Source: Frankiaceae bacterium (GTDB taxonomy: Bacteria; Actinomycetota; Actinomycetes; JAFAQI01). Taken from it: DNA of 7,611 bases. Where the stretch lies: contig JAVEEE010000370.1 of the NCBI GenBank assembly GCA_030840615.1, positions 1-7,611 of the forward strand, given 5' to 3'. Below, one piece after another: positions 1-6,365 of the stretch (positions are counted from its first letter, which is position 1; the number at the start of each line of letters is the position of its first letter). The notes under the pieces were generated by a model that ran no database searches, was not told the origin of the DNA, and saw only the letters and a program-made list of their open reading frames with translations. Made by a program: the position numbers and the translations under genes.

Positions 1-11
1 GGTTGTCAGGT

Positions 12-329
12 ATGAAAACCCCCCACCGACCAGTCGCCATCGTGGCCGGGCTGATCCTCGCCATGGGCTTGGGCACCGGCGCAGCGCTGGCTGCATCGGG
101 TTCCCCCGGCGCGCCCACCAAGCCGGCTTCGACGTCCGGCTCCGTGGACACGGACGCGCTCCAGCAAGGCGACCAGACCACACCCGACACCGGACCTGAG
201 GGCCCGGAAGGCACGGAGACCGAGTCGTCGTCGGAGGCATCCGGCTCGGAGACCGACGCGGCAGACGGACCGGGCGGCCACGCCGACCCGGCCGACAACG
301 TTGACCATCAGTTCAACGGCGTCGAGTAA
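12..329 (+). CDS. Small secreted acidic protein of unknown function
   Basis: Encodes about 105 residues from the ATG at 12. A TTG at 3 would add only three residues and is less likely; too little upstream sequence is present to judge a ribosome binding site. Residues 1-27 form a clear Sec signal peptide: basic start (K2, H5, R6), hydrophobic core from about V8 to L20, and a signal peptidase I site at A-L-A|A around residue 27. There is no lipobox cysteine. The mature part is low-complexity, rich in Pro, Thr, Ser, Gly, Glu and Asp, strongly acidic and probably disordered, with no recognisable domain. It ends in a more specific-looking tail (G-G-H-A-D-P, then N-V-D-H-Q-F-N-G-V-E). From memory, similar D-H-Q-F-x-G tails occur on other actinobacterial secreted proteins, but I cannot verify this here. 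The gene is monocistronic on its 3' side, since a strong hairpin follows. Function is not known. Confidence 0.8.
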   Translation: MKTPHRPVAIVAGLILAMGLGTGAALAASGSPGAPTKPASTSGSVDTDALQQGDQTTPDTGPEGPEGTETESSSEASGSETDAADGPGGHADPADNVDHQFNGVE

Positions 330-349
330 CCGACCGCCCACCTGAGGAC

Positions 350-390
350 GGCAGCCGCCGGGAGGTGCGAGAGCACTCCCGGCGGCTGTC
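350..390 (+). terminator. Rho-independent-type hairpin terminator after the small secreted protein gene
   Basis: A perfect 13-bp inverted repeat pairs 352-364 with 376-388. The loop (365-375) can extend the stem by three more pairs (366-368 with 373-375) around a GAGA tetraloop of the GNRA class, leaving one bulged G. The hairpin begins 22 nt after the stop codon. No T-tract follows, as is common for terminators in high-GC actinobacteria. It separates the small gene from the regulator gene, so the regulator needs its own promoter in the roughly 50 nt after the hairpin. Confidence 0.85.
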
Positions 391-396
391 ACATGT

Positions 397-418
397 CGAG
401 AACGCTCGGCATGCCCGA
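397..418 (+). promoter_or_regulatory. Possible operator region upstream of the LAL regulator
   Basis: The only space for the regulator's promoter is between the hairpin (ends 388) and the GTG at 442. It holds two small symmetric elements: CGAG-AACG-CTCG at 397-408, and an imperfect palindrome at 406-418 (TCGGCATGCC with GA after one extra C, centred on GGCATGCC). These could be a binding site for autoregulation, but short palindromes are frequent in GC-rich DNA. I see no convincing -10 or -35 boxes. Confidence 0.2.
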
Positions 419-441
419 TTTCGCGGCCAAGGTTCGGGCTG

Positions 442-3180
442 GTGGGGGATGCTGGCCCTGTGACGCGCGCAGGGGACGCCGGGTTCGCGCCGCTGGTCGG
501 CCGCGGTCCGGAGCTGCATGTTGTCGAGGGGGCGTTCCAGCGGCTCGCCGACCGGCGAAGTCGTGACGGGCGGGGTGGCACTGTCGCGATCGTCGGGCCG
601 GCTGGCGTCGGCAAGTCCCGGCTCGCCCGCGAGGCTCTGTCGATCGCCGCCGCGGTCGGAACCACGGCGCTCACGGGTCGCGCGGTCACCACGGGTGCGT
701 CGACGCCGTACCGGCCCTTGATCGAGGCACTTGCCCCGTGGGCTCGCGGGCACGCAGTGAACGAGGTCGACCTGGGGGCGCACACGCGTGCGCTCGACGT
801 TCTCGTGCCAGGGTCGGCGGGCGTGGCGAGCGACGCGTCGTCGCCGGTGTTCGTCGCGGAGGCGTTGTTGCGGCTGCTGCCTCTGGTGGCCGGCGACGGG
901 CCGGTCGTGCTGCTGCTCGAGGACCTGCACTGGGCCGACGGGGAGACGTTGGCCGCCGTGGAGTATGTCGCCGACGCGGCCGAGTCACTGCCGCTGCTTC
1001 TGATCGTGACCGCCCGCGACGACGAGGGCATGCCGGCGCGCCGGTTGCTGCGCGCGCTCACGGCCCGAGGGGCGGCGCGGCTCGTGCCACTGGGTCCGTT
1101 CGACGTCGACGGCACCCGCGACCTCGCGGAGCTACGACTCGGTCAGCCGGTTGCGTCGGGCCTGCTCGAGCTTCTCGTCGATCGGGCCGAAGGGTTGCCG
1201 CTGTTCGTCGAGGAGTTGCTCGCCGCGCTCGACGCGGCCGGCGGGCTCGCACGCAGCGACGTGGACGTGGACGTGGCGCCGGGTGCGGTCACGGTGCTCC
1301 CGGACACCGTTGCCGACACCGTGGCTGCGCGGCTCGACGGGATGGAGGACGAGCACCGGCTGGTCGTGGAGACGGCGGCGTTGCTAGGCCGGTCATTCGA
1401 CCACGAGGTCGTCGTCGCGATGCACGACGGTGCGGTCGCGTCGTCGCTGCAGCTGGCAACGAATATCGGACTGTTGCACGAGGACCCGGACCGGCCGGGG
1501 CAGCTGCGCTTCCGGCACGCGTTGCTGCGCGATGGCGTGGTGGCGTCGACCTTTCCCCCGCGCCGCGCGGAGCTGGCGCGGGGTCTGCTCGACCTGCTGC
1601 TCGCCCGTGACCTGACCGACGACGAGCTCGCGGTCGCGATCGACCTGGCGGCACGAGCCGGCGACAACGCGCTGGCTGCCCGGCTGTCAGTGCGCCGCGC
1701 GATGCAGGCATTCGACCTGTGGGCGATGAGCACCGCGGAGCACGGCCTGGCCGAGGCCAGGGGTTACGCCGGCATCGACCCCGACCTCCTCGTCGAGATC
1801 GACATCGCGTCGTTGAAGGTGGCGTCGATCATGGGCCGCCTGGACGTGGTCATGCGCGTCGGGCAGGCATTGCTCGCGCGGCTCGACGTCGGCGGGCGGC
1901 ACGATGCCGAGCTGCTGGAGACGCATCTGCGGTTGGGGCAGACGCTGCTCGACGAGGAGCGATGGCAGGAAGCGGAGCCGCACATGCAGGCCGCCGCGAA
2001 GCTCATCGGCGTGGCTGATCCGTGTCAGGTGACGCGGCTCGAGTTGTGGTCGTCGTTGTTGGATCGGCTGCGCGGCGATGTGGCGAGCGCTCGTGCGCGC
2101 GCTGTCCGGGCGGCCGACTTGTCACGGCCCGACGACTACCAGTCGGACCTGGTCTGCTGCGCGCTGCTCTACGAGGGACGCGCGTGGCTGCCCGACATCG
2201 AGACCGCCCGGGCCCGGTGGACCGAGTCGCTGGAGTACGCCGATCGCTATGGCCTGCGGTTGTGGCGGGCGCGGATGCTCGTCGAGCTTGCTCTGTTGGA
2301 GGCCGACGAGCTGCGCGGCGAGATGAAGGTCGACGAGGTGCTGCGCGAGGCCGATGACCTGGCACGCGAGTGCGGCGGTGTCTCGACGCAGACGCGGGTT
2401 GCTCTGTTGCAGGCGCGGTTCGCCGTTGTTCGCGGCGACCTCGAGGAGGCATCTGCTGCGCTGGCCCGGGCGGAGCGCCACGGCGTCGCAGGTGCCGTGT
2501 CGCGGCGCGCGCACGCGGACCTGCGCGCCGCGCTCGCGATCCTGCAACAGGGGGCGCCGGCCGACTTGACACCGGCCGCGCGCGTGCTGGCCGCGCTCGT
2601 CGCGGACGACGTCGACGGGGCCCGTGCGGTGGCGCGGGAGGTCGATGCGACCGCAGGTCGCGACGTGTTGTCGTTGTTCGTCGACCTGGCTGGTGAGCCG
2701 GCTACCGCGGCGTTCGGTGCCGTAGTCGAGGCGAGCGCGCTGCTGCCGGATCTGCCTGCCGCCGCAGCGCGACTTGCCGAGGCGCCGCTCATTGCGGCGC
2801 TCTTCACCCGCCTGCACGCGACGGGCACGGCTGATGGTCGCGAGTCGCTGCAGACCGCGGTCGCGGTATTCGACCGGCTGGAGCTCGCCCGCCCGGCGGA
2901 CAGGTGCCGGGCGCTGCTGCGAGCCGCGGGCGTGCCGTTGCCGCGGCGCTCGTCCGCGCAGGAGGGTGTGCCCGATGAGCTGCGGGCAGCTGGAGTCACC
3001 GCGCGTGAGCTGGACGTGCTCCGCTTGATCGCCGAGGGGCAGACCAACAAGGACGTGGCTGCGGCGCTCTACCTGTCGCCGCGGACGGTGGAGAAGCATG
3101 TCGAGCGGCTGCTGCTCAAGACGGGTGCAGCCAACCGCACCGCGCTCGCCGCGCTCGGCCGCCCGACTACCCACCGCTGA
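442..3180 (+). CDS. LAL-family (large ATP-binding LuxR) transcriptional regulator, MalT-like
   Basis: A 912-residue regulator with the classic LAL/MalT layout. An AAA_16-type ATPase module starts at L18-V-G-R. It has a Walker A P-loop G52-P-A-G-V-G-K-S59 and a Walker B run at about 155-166 (V-V-L-L-L-E-D-L-H-W-A-D). A long helical region with TPR-like character follows from about 380 to 820; in this family it is the ligand-sensing and oligomerisation part. A C-terminal LuxR (GerE) helix-turn-helix spans about 852-902, with T-A-R-E-L-D-V-L, N-K-D-V-A and S-P-R-T-V-E-K-H-V. Family members switch on neighbouring operons after binding ATP and an inducer. Start: GTG 442 is the furthest start; GTG 460 (six codons later) has a better-placed GGGGGA (445-449 region) and is a real alternative. 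It lies 98 bp upstream of, and codirectional with, the oxidase-exporter operon, which is its likely target. TTG leucine codons are frequent, unlike in the operon. Confidence 0.95.
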   Translation: MGDAGPVTRAGDAGFAPLVGRGPELHVVEGAFQRLADRRSRDGRGGTVAIVGPAGVGKSRLAREALSIAAAVGTTALTGRAVTTGASTPYRPLIEALAPWARGHAVNEVDLGAHTRALDVLVPGSAGVASDASSPVFVAEALLRLLPLVAGDGPVVLLLEDLHWADGETLAAVEYVADAAESLPLLLIVTARDDEGMPARRLLRALTARGAARLVPLGPFDVDGTRDLAELRLGQPVASGLLELLVDRAEGLPLFVEELLAALDAAGGLARSDVDVDVAPGAVTVLPDTVADTVAARLDGMEDEHRLVVETAALLGRSFDHEVVVAMHDGAVASSLQLATNIGLLHEDPDRPGQLRFRHALLRDGVVASTFPPRRAELARGLLDLLLARDLTDDELAVAIDLAARAGDNALAARLSVRRAMQAFDLWAMSTAEHGLAEARGYAGIDPDLLVEIDIASLKVASIMGRLDVVMRVGQALLARLDVGGRHDAELLETHLRLGQTLLDEERWQEAEPHMQAAAKLIGVADPCQVTRLELWSSLLDRLRGDVASARARAVRAADLSRPDDYQSDLVCCALLYEGRAWLPDIETARARWTESLEYADRYGLRLWRARMLVELALLEADELRGEMKVDEVLREADDLARECGGVSTQTRVALLQARFAVVRGDLEEASAALARAERHGVAGAVSRRAHADLRAALAILQQGAPADLTPAARVLAALVADDVDGARAVAREVDATAGRDVLSLFVDLAGEPATAAFGAVVEASALLPDLPAAAARLAEAPLIAALFTRLHATGTADGRESLQTAVAVFDRLELARPADRCRALLRAAGVPLPRRSSAQEGVPDELRAAGVTARELDVLRLIAEGQTNKDVAAALYLSPRTVEKHVERLLLKTGAANRTALAALGRPTTHR

Positions 3181-3201
3181 GCTTCGGCACACCCTGAGCG
3201 T

Positions 3202-3244
3202 CGTTACGTAGCCAGTCGACCGACGGTACGTAGTCGCACCGACG
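3202..3244 (+). promoter_or_regulatory. Candidate operator/promoter with TACGTAG direct repeats ahead of the oxidase operon
   Basis: The 98-bp gap between the regulator and the oxidase contains a 12-nt direct repeat with 10 of 12 bases matching: CGTTACGTAGCC (3202-3213) and CGGTACGTAGTC (3224-3235). The start-to-start distance is 22 bp, about two helical turns, so both copies face the same side of the DNA. The TACGTA core is itself palindromic. GTCGAC lies between the copies (3215-3220), and ACCGACG occurs twice (3219-3225 and 3238-3244). Paired direct repeats are how MalT-type activators bind, so this is a reasonable site for the adjacent LAL regulator. I see no clear -35/-10 pair and no terminator in the gap. 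Confidence 0.45.
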
Positions 3245-3278
3245 CGCCGGACCCCCTCACAGCAGGACCGTCGTAGCC

Positions 3279-4709
3279 ATGACAACGACGACGGCCGCTG
3301 CGGCCACCACCACCCACCTGCCCACCCTCGACACCCTGCGCCGCGTGGTTGCCGGCCCGGTCCTCGAACCGGGCGATCCGGACTACGCCGCGGAAATCGC
3401 CGCGTGGAACCTGATCACCACGCACCGTCCGCCGATCGTGGTGGGCGCGACTTGCGCCGACGACGTCGCGGCGACTGTCCGGTTCGCCGTGCGGCACCAG
3501 CTCCCAGTCGGCGTCCAGGCGACCGGCCACGGCGCCAGCTTCCCGGTGACCGACGGCATCCTCATCACGACCAAGCGGATGACGGACGTGTCGGTCGACG
3601 TGCAGCGCGGCACCGCCCGCATCGGCGCCGGCGCCAAGTGGGCAGCCGTCATCGAGGCAGCTGCCCCTTACGGGCTCGCGCCGCTGTCCGGGTCGACCAG
3701 CGATGTCGGCGCCGTCGGCTACACCCTCGGCGGCGGCATGGGCCCGCTCGGCCGGCGCTACGGCTTCTCCGCCGACCGGGTGCGCTCGGTCGAGATCGTC
3801 ACCGGCGACGGACGGCTGCGCACCATCACCGCGGATGACGACACCGGGCTGTTCTGGGGCATCCGCGGCGGCAAGGGAAACCTCGGCATCGTCACCGCGA
3901 TCGAGGTCGACCTCGTGCTTCTGCCCCGGCTCTACGGCGGCGCGATCTTCTACGACGCTGCCGACGCCGCGACCGTCCTGCATGCCTGGCGCGAGTGGGT
4001 CGAGACGGTGCCCGAGGACATGACGTCGTCGGTCGCGCTGCTACGGCTGCCGGACGAGGAGTTCGTGCCGGAGCCGTTGCGCGGGCAGCTCACGCTGCAC
4101 CTGCGGATCGCCTACATCGGCCGCGCGGAGGAAGGCGAGCGGCTGGTGGCGCCACTGCGCGCAGCCGCGACGCCGATCGTCGACATGGTCCGCGACATGC
4201 CCTTCACCGAGGTCGACTCGATCCACCTGGACCCGGTCGACCCGACGCCCGCCTGGCACGACGGCCGGCTGCTCGCGTCGTTCCCGGCCGAAGCGGTCGA
4301 CGCACTCGTCGCGACAGCCGGACCCGACGTCGACGTGCCGCTGATCTTCGCTGAGGTGCGGCACATGGGTGGCGCGCTAGGTCGGCCCGCCTTCATCCCC
4401 AACGCCGTGGCCGGACGCGACGGGGCGTTCAGCCTGTTCGTGCTCGGCCCGGCCGTCCCCGGACTCGAGCAAGCCGTCCCGGCGGCCGGCCAGCGAGTGA
4501 TCGACGCGCTTGCCCCGTGGCACACGGCGGGCCGGCTCTTCAACTTCCTCGGCACCACGGACAAGGGGCCGGCCAGCGTTGCGGCGGCCTACCGACCCGA
4601 GGACGCCGCCCGGCTGCAAGAGCTGAAGGACCGCTTCGACCCGCACGGGCTGTTTCGCCACGGCCACGCGCTGCGCGCCACCACCACCACCACCACCCAC
4701 CGCAGTTGA
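3279..4709 (+). CDS. FAD-linked oxidoreductase, berberine-bridge/PCMH type
   Basis: A 476-residue flavoenzyme, normal length for the family. The N-terminal FAD-binding (PCMH, FAD_binding_4) domain covers about 50-215. It has V-Q-A-T-G-H-G, where H84 is at the position that usually carries the 8-alpha-histidyl FAD bond, then G-Y-T-L-G-G-G-M-G (147-155) and G-G-K-G-N-L-G-I-V-T (197-206). A BBE-type C-terminus follows (F-D-P-H-G-L-F-R-H at about 455-465). The cysteine that gives bicovalent FAD in many relatives is replaced by T140, so a single covalent link is expected. Such enzymes oxidise sugars, alkaloids, polyketides or drugs using O2. There is no signal peptide, so it is cytoplasmic. The ATG at 3279 has AGGA at 3264-3267 (spacing 11, modest). 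Both ends are Thr-rich (M-T-T-T-T-A-A-A-A and a six-Thr tail). It is the first gene of the operon; the substrate is unknown. Confidence 0.93.
   Translation: MTTTTAAAATTTHLPTLDTLRRVVAGPVLEPGDPDYAAEIAAWNLITTHRPPIVVGATCADDVAATVRFAVRHQLPVGVQATGHGASFPVTDGILITTKRMTDVSVDVQRGTARIGAGAKWAAVIEAAAPYGLAPLSGSTSDVGAVGYTLGGGMGPLGRRYGFSADRVRSVEIVTGDGRLRTITADDDTGLFWGIRGGKGNLGIVTAIEVDLVLLPRLYGGAIFYDAADAATVLHAWREWVETVPEDMTSSVALLRLPDEEFVPEPLRGQLTLHLRIAYIGRAEEGERLVAPLRAAATPIVDMVRDMPFTEVDSIHLDPVDPTPAWHDGRLLASFPAEAVDALVATAGPDVDVPLIFAEVRHMGGALGRPAFIPNAVAGRDGAFSLFVLGPAVPGLEQAVPAAGQRVIDALAPWHTAGRLFNFLGTTDKGPASVAAAYRPEDAARLQELKDRFDPHGLFRHGHALRATTTTTTHRS
4678..4695 (+). repeat. CCA trinucleotide repeat (six units) at the 3' end of the oxidase gene
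   Basis: Six uninterrupted CCA units, read in frame as ACC codons, give the Thr-6 tail of the oxidase just before H-R-S-stop. Slippage here would change tail length by whole residues without a frameshift. It is probably neutral. Confidence 0.8.
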
Positions 4710-4713
4710 ACCC

Positions 4714-4721
4714 GGAAGGAG
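4714..4721 (+). promoter_or_regulatory. Strong Shine-Dalgarno sequence for the 61-residue protein
   Basis: GGAAGGAG lies 7 nt before the ATG at 4729 and is the closest match to the consensus anti-SD complement in this window. It is much stronger than the site ahead of the oxidase (AGGA, spacing 11). It supports the small ORF as a genuine, well-translated gene and fixes its start. Confidence 0.8.
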
Positions 4722-4728
4722 CACTGCC

Positions 4729-4914
4729 ATGAACCCCCTGACGAAGGCACTCGCCGAGGCCCACATCCACGACCTGCGCCAGCAGGCGTGCGTCGCCCGG
4801 CTCGGCGGCGCCGCCCGCAAGGCCCGACGCCAGCGCCGCGCCGTCACCCCGCGGCACCGGACCTTCACCGACCATGTCCTGCCGGTGACCCCCGGCCTCT
4901 TCCGCTACTTGTGA
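4729..4914 (+). CDS. Conserved-looking small basic protein between oxidase and exporter
   Basis: Encodes 61 residues from the ATG at 4729 behind an excellent Shine-Dalgarno sequence. It starts 19 nt after the oxidase stop and ends 14 nt before the exporter start, so it sits inside the operon. The N-terminal half (about 4-38) looks helical: T-K-A-L-A-E-A-H-I-H-D-L-R-Q-Q-A, then a cluster of Arg/Lys (R-K-A-R-R-Q-R-R around 30-37). The C-terminal part ends P-G-L-F-R-Y-L. Basic residues far outnumber the three acidic ones. There is no signal peptide, membrane segment or Cys pair; the single Cys is C21. I do not recognise a characterised family; similar short A-E-A-x-I-x-D-L-R-x-x-A proteins are, from memory, scattered in actinobacteria. 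It could be an adaptor for the enzyme or pump, a nucleic-acid or membrane-surface binding peptide, or a translational coupler. It is not a fragment of its neighbours, since neither contains this sequence. Confidence 0.75.
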   Translation: MNPLTKALAEAHIHDLRQQACVARLGGAARKARRQRRAVTPRHRTFTDHVLPVTPGLFRYL

Positions 4915-4928
4915 TCCGGAGACCTGAC

Positions 4929-6365
4929 ATGAACCGCTCACGTCTGACCCTCAGCGTCGTCTGCGCGGCGACGGCGATGCTCATGCTCGACATCGCCGTG
5001 GTGAACACCGCGGTGCCGAGCGTCGCTCGCGACCTGCACGCGGGCTTCCAGAGCATCCAGTGGCTCGTCGACGCCTACACGGTGGCGCTCGCCGCCACTG
5101 TGCTCACCGCAGGCTCGCTGGCAGACCGGCTCGGCCGGCGCCGCACCTTCGGGATCGGCCTGGTCCTGTTCACCGCCATGTCCGCCGCCTGCGGGGCCGC
5201 CTCGACGATCGGGATGCTCGACGGCTTCCGCGCCGCGCAGGGTGTCGGTGCGGCCATCATGTTCGCCACGTCGTTCGCCCTCATCCGCGACGCCTATCCC
5301 GACCCGGCCTCGCGCGGCGGAGCGTTCGCTGCTTACGGCGCCACGATCGGTGCGTCGTTCGCGGTCGGCCCGCTCGTCGGTGGGGTGCTCACCAGCTGGC
5401 TCGACTGGCGCGCGATCTTCTTCCTCAACGTGCCGATCGGGCTGGGGGCGCTGGCGGTCATCCGCCGCATCCACGACGGTCGCGAGCAGCACGGCCGCCC
5501 GATCGACTGGACCGGGCAGGCATTCCTCGTCGGCGGCTGGCTCGCACTCGTCACGGCATTGCTGCGCGGCAACGACCGCGGGTGGTCCAGCACCCAGATC
5601 GAGGCACTGCTGGCAGTCGCCGTGTTTTCCCTGGCGGCTTTCACCGTCGTGCAGTTCCGCAGCCGCGCGCCGATGTTGCCGCCGGCGCTGTTCCGCAACC
5701 CGTCCTTCACGGGCGCGCAGCTCGCGGCGTTCGCGATCTCGGCGTCCTTCTTCGCGCAGTTCGTCTACGCGTCGCTCTACCTGCAGAACGTCCTGGGGCT
5801 CTCGCCGATCCGCACCGGCTTGGCGTTCATGCCCGCGACGATGGTGCTGTTCGTCGTGTCAGGGCTCACGGCTCAGTTCCAGGCCCGGGTGTCCGCCCGG
5901 GTGCTCATCAGCGTCGGCCTTGCCGCGGTGACCGTGGGTCTCGTCACGATGCTGCCGGCGTCGGCGCACTCGCACTGGTATGTGCTCCTGCCGGGCCTGG
6001 TGATCGCGAGTGTCGGCACCGGGCTGTTCAACCCCGCGCTCAGCGCGGTGGTGCTGCGTGAGACCGACGCCGACAACGCCGGGCTCGCCGCCGGTGTCAA
6101 CGACACGTTCCGCCAGGGCGGCATCGCCGTCGGCGTCGCGGCACTGGGGTCGCTCGTCCCGTCGGCAGGAGCGCTGGGCCACGGGAACGCCGCCGCGTTC
6201 GTCACGGGTCTGCAGCACGCGACGATCGTGGCTGCTGTTGTGTCCGGCCTCGGCGCCGTGTCAGCCGTGGTGCTGGTCGACCGCAACCATCGGCGGCAAA
6301 GCGCTGCCCTCGAGCTACCGGTGCAGGCGCCGGCGAGTGCCCCTGCGGCCGCGCTGTGCGTCTAG
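4929..6365 (+). CDS. MFS drug/metabolite exporter, DHA2 (EmrB/QacA) 14-TM family
   Basis: A 478-residue proton-coupled exporter of the cytoplasmic membrane. Fourteen hydrophobic stretches can be traced, as expected for DHA2. Signature features are L-D21-I-A-V-V-N-T-A-V-P in TM1; motif A in the TM2-3 loop (G62-S-L-A-D-R-L-G-R-R); motif B with R101 (F-R-A-A-Q-G-V-G); the antiporter motif C in TM5 (G-A-S-F-A-V-G-P-L-V-G-G, 141-152); and D159-W-R-A-I-F-F-L-N-V-P-I-G. The tail is Ala/Pro-rich and soluble. Start: ATG 4929 has GGAG at 4918-4921 with 7-nt spacing, and the TM1 motif begins soon after. The frame stays open upstream to 4788, but that part only overlaps the small protein gene and is not coding. 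Its place directly after the oxidase and small protein suggests export of the oxidase's substrate or product. Its TAG stop overlaps the stop of the convergent gene. Confidence 0.95.
   Translation: MNRSRLTLSVVCAATAMLMLDIAVVNTAVPSVARDLHAGFQSIQWLVDAYTVALAATVLTAGSLADRLGRRRTFGIGLVLFTAMSAACGAASTIGMLDGFRAAQGVGAAIMFATSFALIRDAYPDPASRGGAFAAYGATIGASFAVGPLVGGVLTSWLDWRAIFFLNVPIGLGALAVIRRIHDGREQHGRPIDWTGQAFLVGGWLALVTALLRGNDRGWSSTQIEALLAVAVFSLAAFTVVQFRSRAPMLPPALFRNPSFTGAQLAAFAISASFFAQFVYASLYLQNVLGLSPIRTGLAFMPATMVLFVVSGLTAQFQARVSARVLISVGLAAVTVGLVTMLPASAHSHWYVLLPGLVIASVGTGLFNPALSAVVLRETDADNAGLAAGVNDTFRQGGIAVGVAALGSLVPSAGALGHGNAAAFVTGLQHATIVAAVVSGLGAVSAVVLVDRNHRRQSAALELPVQAPASAPAAALCV
6362..6365. other. Shared CTAG: overlapping stop codons of two convergent genes
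   Basis: The exporter ends with TAG at 6363-6365. The reverse-strand propeller gene ends with TAG read from 6364 to 6362. The two coding regions overlap by the 4-bp palindrome CTAG. No intergenic space exists for a terminator, so each transcript must run into the other gene. Confidence 0.9.

Noticed and set aside
6..1115. Long minus-strand open frame of 369 codons opposite the first gene and the start of the regulator
   Set aside because: Composition is Arg/Ser/Ala-rich without domains, and it runs through the terminator and two well-supported genes. It is a typical antisense artefact of GC-rich coding DNA.
3175..3200. Possible terminator between the regulator and the oxidase operon
   Set aside because: Only 2-4 bp stems can be drawn (around a TTCG loop at 3183-3186, or CGCT/AGCG at 3175 and 3197). 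These are too weak to support termination.
2122..3285. Minus-strand open frame of 387 codons opposite the regulator's 3' half and the intergenic region
   Set aside because: It lies opposite the clear LuxR HTH coding region, encodes a low-complexity Arg/Gln-rich product and has no recognisable motif.
3204..3983. Minus-strand open frame of 259 codons covering the candidate operator and the oxidase N-terminus
   Set aside because: The product is a complement shadow of the FAD-binding domain with no family features. The plus-strand gene is unambiguous.
4678..4695. CCA repeat as a phase-variation switch for the operon
   Set aside because: Unit length is three, so slippage cannot shift the frame, and it lies at the very end of the gene where an extra Thr is unlikely to matter.
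4788..4928. Upstream extension of the exporter frame to 4788
   Set aside because: The extra 47 residues are Arg/Pro-rich, overlap the small protein gene in another frame and lack a ribosome binding site. ATG 4929 has GGAG at the right spacing and starts just before TM1.
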